DNA of 64,000 nucleotides from Trichobilharzia szidati. Its lineage: Eukaryota > Platyhelminthes > Trematoda > Strigeidida > Schistosomatidae. The notes beneath the pieces were generated by a model that saw only the letters and a list, made by a program, of their open reading frames with translations, searched no databases and had not been told where the DNA came from. Every line of letters starts with the position of its first letter. Position 1 is the stretch's first letter. The translations under genes and the position numbers were made by a program. This document shows, piece after piece, positions 25,801 to 31,800 of the stretch. The DNA lies in the NCBI GenBank assembly GCA_944472155.2, contig OX235271.1, forward strand, positions 36,878,633-36,942,632. The letters are read 5' to 3'.

Positions 25801-28800
25801 TACTCTTCCTTTTCTTAACTGCCAAAGAAGATACGTTGGTAGAACTGAAAGATAATTTTAAAAGACGACTCTACTAGAGCCACGTGGTTATTGAGAAGAC
25901 AATGCCTGACGATTACTAGCTCACTTCTGAAGTACCTGGTGAAATCAGGCCGTGCAGCTCCACTATGGTTCTATTTAAAAATTCTTTGCAAGGTGAGGCC
26001 GAATAATACAAGGAGTGTTAAGTTTCGACGCCTGTGTGTGGTGGAGGCGCTGACAATTCGTCAGCATAACCCTAAAATCTGTTTGTAGAGAAGGTTTGTC
26101 CAATCTCTTATTCTAACATGGTCTTAAACTTTTCTTTATTCCTTTGTATTCCCAGTGGAACATAAGGGTTCAAGCATGAGCTTTGAACTTTCAGTAGCAG
26201 TGGTGTTGCTTTTAATGAGGTGGGGTTGCTAGCCCCACAACCAACCTTTTCTCCTTACTGGTCTTACTACTGGCTAGGCAGGGTGTAGGAGTGTGTCAGC
26301 CAGGGGTTGAACCCTGCACCACTTGCTTCGTCGGCCAGTGTTCTACCACTGAACCACCGATACGACATGGTGATATAATCATACAAATGACAAGAATTTT
26401 ACTAACATAACGTCTTATATGAAGACTCTCCTGTCACTTTAATTGCTCCAGTTTTCAGTATATTGTAGAGCATTTAATAAATGTGTTTGCAGTCTGAACA
26501 ATAACCTTACAGTACAGTTTAAATGGAAAGAATCTGCTTTTTCTTCAATTCAAAGTTTATGAAAGGAGAAGAGGGTGAAACTAGGCACATAAAGTCACTT
26601 CTTCAGTCCATTGTATTATTGAAACCACTCAAATTCCGAATACAACAATACCAGTGGCATATAATATTAACAAGAAGTTGAAAATTTTGAAATGACTTAC
26701 TTTAACTACACAACCGGATGATGGAGTTTTAGAACCAGACTGATTACCAACATCATTCGAGTTAGTCCCAGGTTGTTTAACACTTTGATTATCAGTTGAA
26801 TAAGCTAACAAACGTGATACAAAACGAAATTCCAGATAACGAGTTACATCAGCACGTAAAAGTGCAGTTACTGTAGGACTATGTGAATAAAGTATCTGAA
26901 AAGAAGAGCAGTCATATTAACACCTATGAAGATTATACAATCCTTACAAGCAAAACAGTCATGCCAAAAACCAACAATAATTTTTTGATAAACCCACAAT
27001 GAAAGCCCTTATTATTATTTTATTGCTGCTCCCATGGGTTCCGAGTGTAACACAGGGCTTCAACAGCACGTCTCCACTTTGTCCTATCCTTTATGGGACC
27101 TTTAACAGGGCCTACGATTACTCATACTCTCTCATCTCCTCGATTTCATCCTCAGATACTCCAGTCATCGTTTCCCATTCGGGTTCCCCTCGAGAGCCTA
27201 GTGCGTGATGTCACCTAACGGTCTCCTCAGCGTGTGTCCAATCCATCTCCGTTTTCTTTTGCATATTTGTTAAGCAATTGGTTTTTGGTTGGTTTGTTTC
27301 CGGAGTTTCTTGTTGCTTTTTTGGGTCATTTGATTCCCAATTCTTACGGATCGCTGAATCGCCTTCAGTCCAGTCGAAGTTCTTGAGATGCAAAAAAAAA
27401 CTAATTGCTTAAAACTGTTGGTAATATGTGTCACAAAACCATTTCTAATGGTGCCGATGCATTCACTCCTTGTAACCCCTCCCCACAGATCCATTAAATT
27501 CTCATTACCTTTCCTCCCCATTTTTGTTCATTACAGCTTTTTTTGAATTATTCCTTTACCCTTATGTCCTATATGGACTGCCACACATCTGTGCAAAGTT
27601 CTACGTTGAAAACTCAGCTTGGTGCTATACTTGGATAAGTCTAAATCTGGATATAGTAGAGTGCTCAATTTGAAAGTTGATGATCATAGAATCTATTTCT
27701 CAAGAGGTCATGAGTGGGTACTACTGCAGTCCAAAACTAGAAATAAAAACATACCTGTGACCCTTGGATGAAATGTCACGTCTTTTTTAAACCAAAATTA
27801 TAGCGTGATATATATATATATACATATGTGGCACTCACCTTTGGAAGTATATCAATATCATGCCGACGTACAGCCCTTTGTAATTTAGTTCGCGACCAAG
27901 AAAATTCTTGACACTGTTGTTTCGTAACATCATCATTAGACGGTTCATTTCGTGCTGTTATATTGCTGATTTCTTGTTCATTTTCATCACTGTTCTCTTG
28001 TAGTTGTTGCTGGTCTTCTACATCGAGTTGGCGTATCACATCAGAGATTTCATCGCCAATATGATTTCGCTGAATACTATTGTCATTAGCTGAATCACCG
28101 ACAATTGTATTGTTCACATTCCCAAATGAATTAACATCTTCATCATTGTCATCAAAACTCTTTTGAGAATTATCACTAGTAATAATAACAATGATAACAT
28201 TATAATAATATACATTGGATTATTCAATCATATGATAATAAAATCTATAAAATAAAGTTGTATTTAAAATTCAATATATATTACCTACATAAGAGAATTC
28301 TGAACTCCTTTAATTATAACATAGCTGTTGCTGTAAACACATGCTGACGAATTCTCTGAGTCACGAAGCCTTGAATGACAATCTTGCTTAATTTGGAAGC
28401 TGTTTAATACGCACTTATCTAAAAAGCCTGATTCAACTCCTAGCTTCGTGATAGGGAGTGAAGTGATAGAACATGTTGACCACTTCACCTATTTGGGAAG
28501 TTGTATCAGCACCAACGGATTGATTGGTGACAAAATCTCAGCACGGATCCAAAAAGCTCGGGCTGCTTTCGCTAACTTACACCGTCTCTGGCGTAGGCGT
28601 GACATCCGACTATCAACCAAGGGACGTGTGTACTGCTCAGCAGTTCGCTCCGTCCTTCTCTATGGCTCTGAAACATGGCCAATACGAGTTGAAGACACGA
28701 AAAGGTTGACTGCTTTTGATCATAAATGTCTACGATCTCTTTCTCACGTTAGGTCGTATAATAAGGTAAGTAATGTTGACGTTAGGCGTAGAGTGTTGGG

Positions 28801-31800
28801 CAAAGAGGGAAAATCAATCGAAGAGGCTATTAAGTTACATAGATTGAGATGGCTAGGTCACGTGCTGCGCATGCCTAACCATCGCTTCTCACGAAGGTCA
28901 TTACTAGCTGATATAGGTGCAGGTTGGAAAAGAGTAAATGGTGGCCAAACAAAAACATGGCCTCATCAATCCATGAAATCCCTGACAGTTAAACTGAGTC
29001 AGGTAGGGAGATGCAGACTTCCGGGTTGGGGCCCGCCCTCGGGACTCTAAGAATCAATGGCTGGAGACAATAGGTGACATGGCTCAAAATCGTTGTCAAT
29101 GGCTTATGCAGATGTATTCAGTCTCTGTAATATTCAGTCTCATATTCCTTTCTACCATTACTCATTCTGTTTCACTCTTATACTTGTCAAAACCCTATTG
29201 ATTCTCTTCACTCATTTTCTTGTCTACCTTTGTGTGCTATTTGGAACGTGGCAACTCGAACTGCTGCACTTCGGTGCCAAGTTCTATGTTGAATCCAGCC
29301 AGCCAGCCAAAAAGCCTGATTGTTAATTTTAGCTTTTTGACCAAAAGAAATAATAGAATGTGACCAGTGGAGACATTCGATACAGTGATACGGGTGAGTC
29401 TAGTTCTTGATTCCTTCTGGACTTTACTACCTCACTTCCTCTTATTTTGTGTCACCTACACTCTCGTTTTTTACCAACATGGTTTCGTTTTCCATTTAAC
29501 TAACTTTGTTTTGTTTCACCTAGCTGATGTGAAATTCAGTAAGTTGATTTAACAGGTATTCGTGTGGACGAATTCTTATAACCAAGATTAGACTTCGAGT
29601 ATTCTGTAGTTTACTTTTTTCAAGCATTAGGCGGTCGATAGAATGTAGCAACTATTACACAGTATTATCAGCTTTTAACCATTTTCTGCCAAGTCGTTAG
29701 ACTATGAATAGAGATATATACTGACTCACTACAGAAATATTATCACATATCATTGAACTAAGTAGCTTCCTTAAACTTGTTAGCCATCAGCTTATATATA
29801 CTGAGGCGTGCATATCTTTGACTTTCGAAGACAAATTTCTGAAATTCATTTATAGGAAACATATTTCCTTTGGGTGGAAACCTTGTACCTAAGAAATAAA
29901 TTCAATAGGACTGAAGCATACAAATTAATAGCTACGGCTTACAATGGACTGCTAAACTTTTGAATATTTCTGATTCAATGATGTGAACTCACCTCAAAAA
30001 CCAGGTTGATGACTTATGAGTAATTAAAGATGATTTAATCCCACTAAGATCCAAAACATTACCGGTAAAACTCGGGGAACTTGTGGAAATATCAGACTGC
30101 TGATAAAAATAAGAATAATTGTAAAATGATCTTACAGGTTGATTTAAAAATTTTTCGAATTCAGGGAACCGTAAAGACGCCAGGACTCCGCCATAGTAAT
30201 CATTACTTCGATAAATTGACGGATAAATAGAAATTTATTAATAATTACCGGTCAATATGAAGAATGTGCTTCCCAAGTATTGATAAGCTTGCTGAGATTA
30301 AGGACTCACTAAGACCTAAAATGTTTGAAAGAATACAACCAAACATACTCATATATAAAGAGTTAAGCAGAGAGGATGGTATCATTATAAACATAGTTTT
30401 TTTATAGATCTTTGACTGCAGAATGTTGACTGATAGTCAAGAGTAATAACATCAAATGAAATTACACAAAAGCCATAAATACTTAGTTGTGAACACTTAT
30501 TTAACAAGGGAATTTTTGCACTTATTTTGAAACGACTGATCTACAACTGTAAACAATCGTTAATTCAGAACGTACGAATAATGCCCATCAAAAAAAGACA
30601 GTATCCTCTAAACAACATGAGTAGAAAGCTGATAATTTTCAGAGTCTAAAATCTGTCAAGTGATACGCGACTGTTGCAGCACATGTCCTACTGTTTGAAA
30701 GCCAGGTGAGAAATCACTAGACCTGAAGAAGTTACAGTTAGATATAATTGTTGTTGTTAAATTACCTTCACGACAAGCTATTGGACCAATGAGGGAAACA
30801 CTTTAGGGAAAGTGCATAATTTCTAGTTCAGTCTCAAGTTCAAAAGTAGGAGAAGACAATGGATACAAATAATGTCACATTCAATAGTGTTAAGAATAAA
30901 AACCTAGTATCACTAATCACTTCCGATGACTTTATGTCACAGGGACGAACTGACACTATATTCCTATTAAACTGACCACAAGTGGTCCAAAGTTTAGCGG
31001 TAACCTCGGAGTAGCAGACTTGGAAAATGAATTTTGCCTGTGCTAGAATGCATAACGAGCAGACAAATAACGGTTGTCTTATAGGACCCCGTGACTACAA
31101 TAAAGCTTAAAATAAAATAATTCACTCAAATGTATCGAGTGCAGGCCTATATTGCTGTAGGATGGGGAATGGTACATTTTGGGTTGGAAATGTGACATAG
31201 AAGATCTTTGAGTGGAGTCTTACTAGTCATTTTAGTTCTTCTAATTTCGACTAGTTACCTCTCATTTCTGAAAACACAGGGAACGGCAACAAAGCTAATC
31301 AAATTTGTTTCAGCAGATGCTACACTATCTTTTATCTTTCTTTTTACTTTGGTCACCTTTTTGTGGTTCATTTTACGGCGTTATCTGTATATGAGACTCG
31401 TCTTAAAATAATTGTATTTACCTCTTCAAAGTCATTCAAACTGACTGACCGAATGGTCTAGATGCAGGGGACTGAAGGTTAATTTCAGTAAAAGTGTCAT
31501 GATGTACTTTGGTCAGGTCTTCTTATATGATTGGTGTATTAGCACTGCCTCATGTTACAGAGAAAAAGGACCTAAGGCATGTTGTCAATGATGCCATAAG
31601 AACTGCGACAGATTGGAATGTGATGGCCGCCAAAACATTTCGACTTAAACGTTATGCGACGAGTACAAAAGGAAGCTAGCAACTGTCCCGTGGGAAGTTT
31701 GCGAATAGCCTAAGGCGTTTTTCACTATCATATGAGTAACTGGTTTCAGCATAAAACTTCGCACAGAAGTCCACCAGTTCAATTTGCCACACTCCATTTA

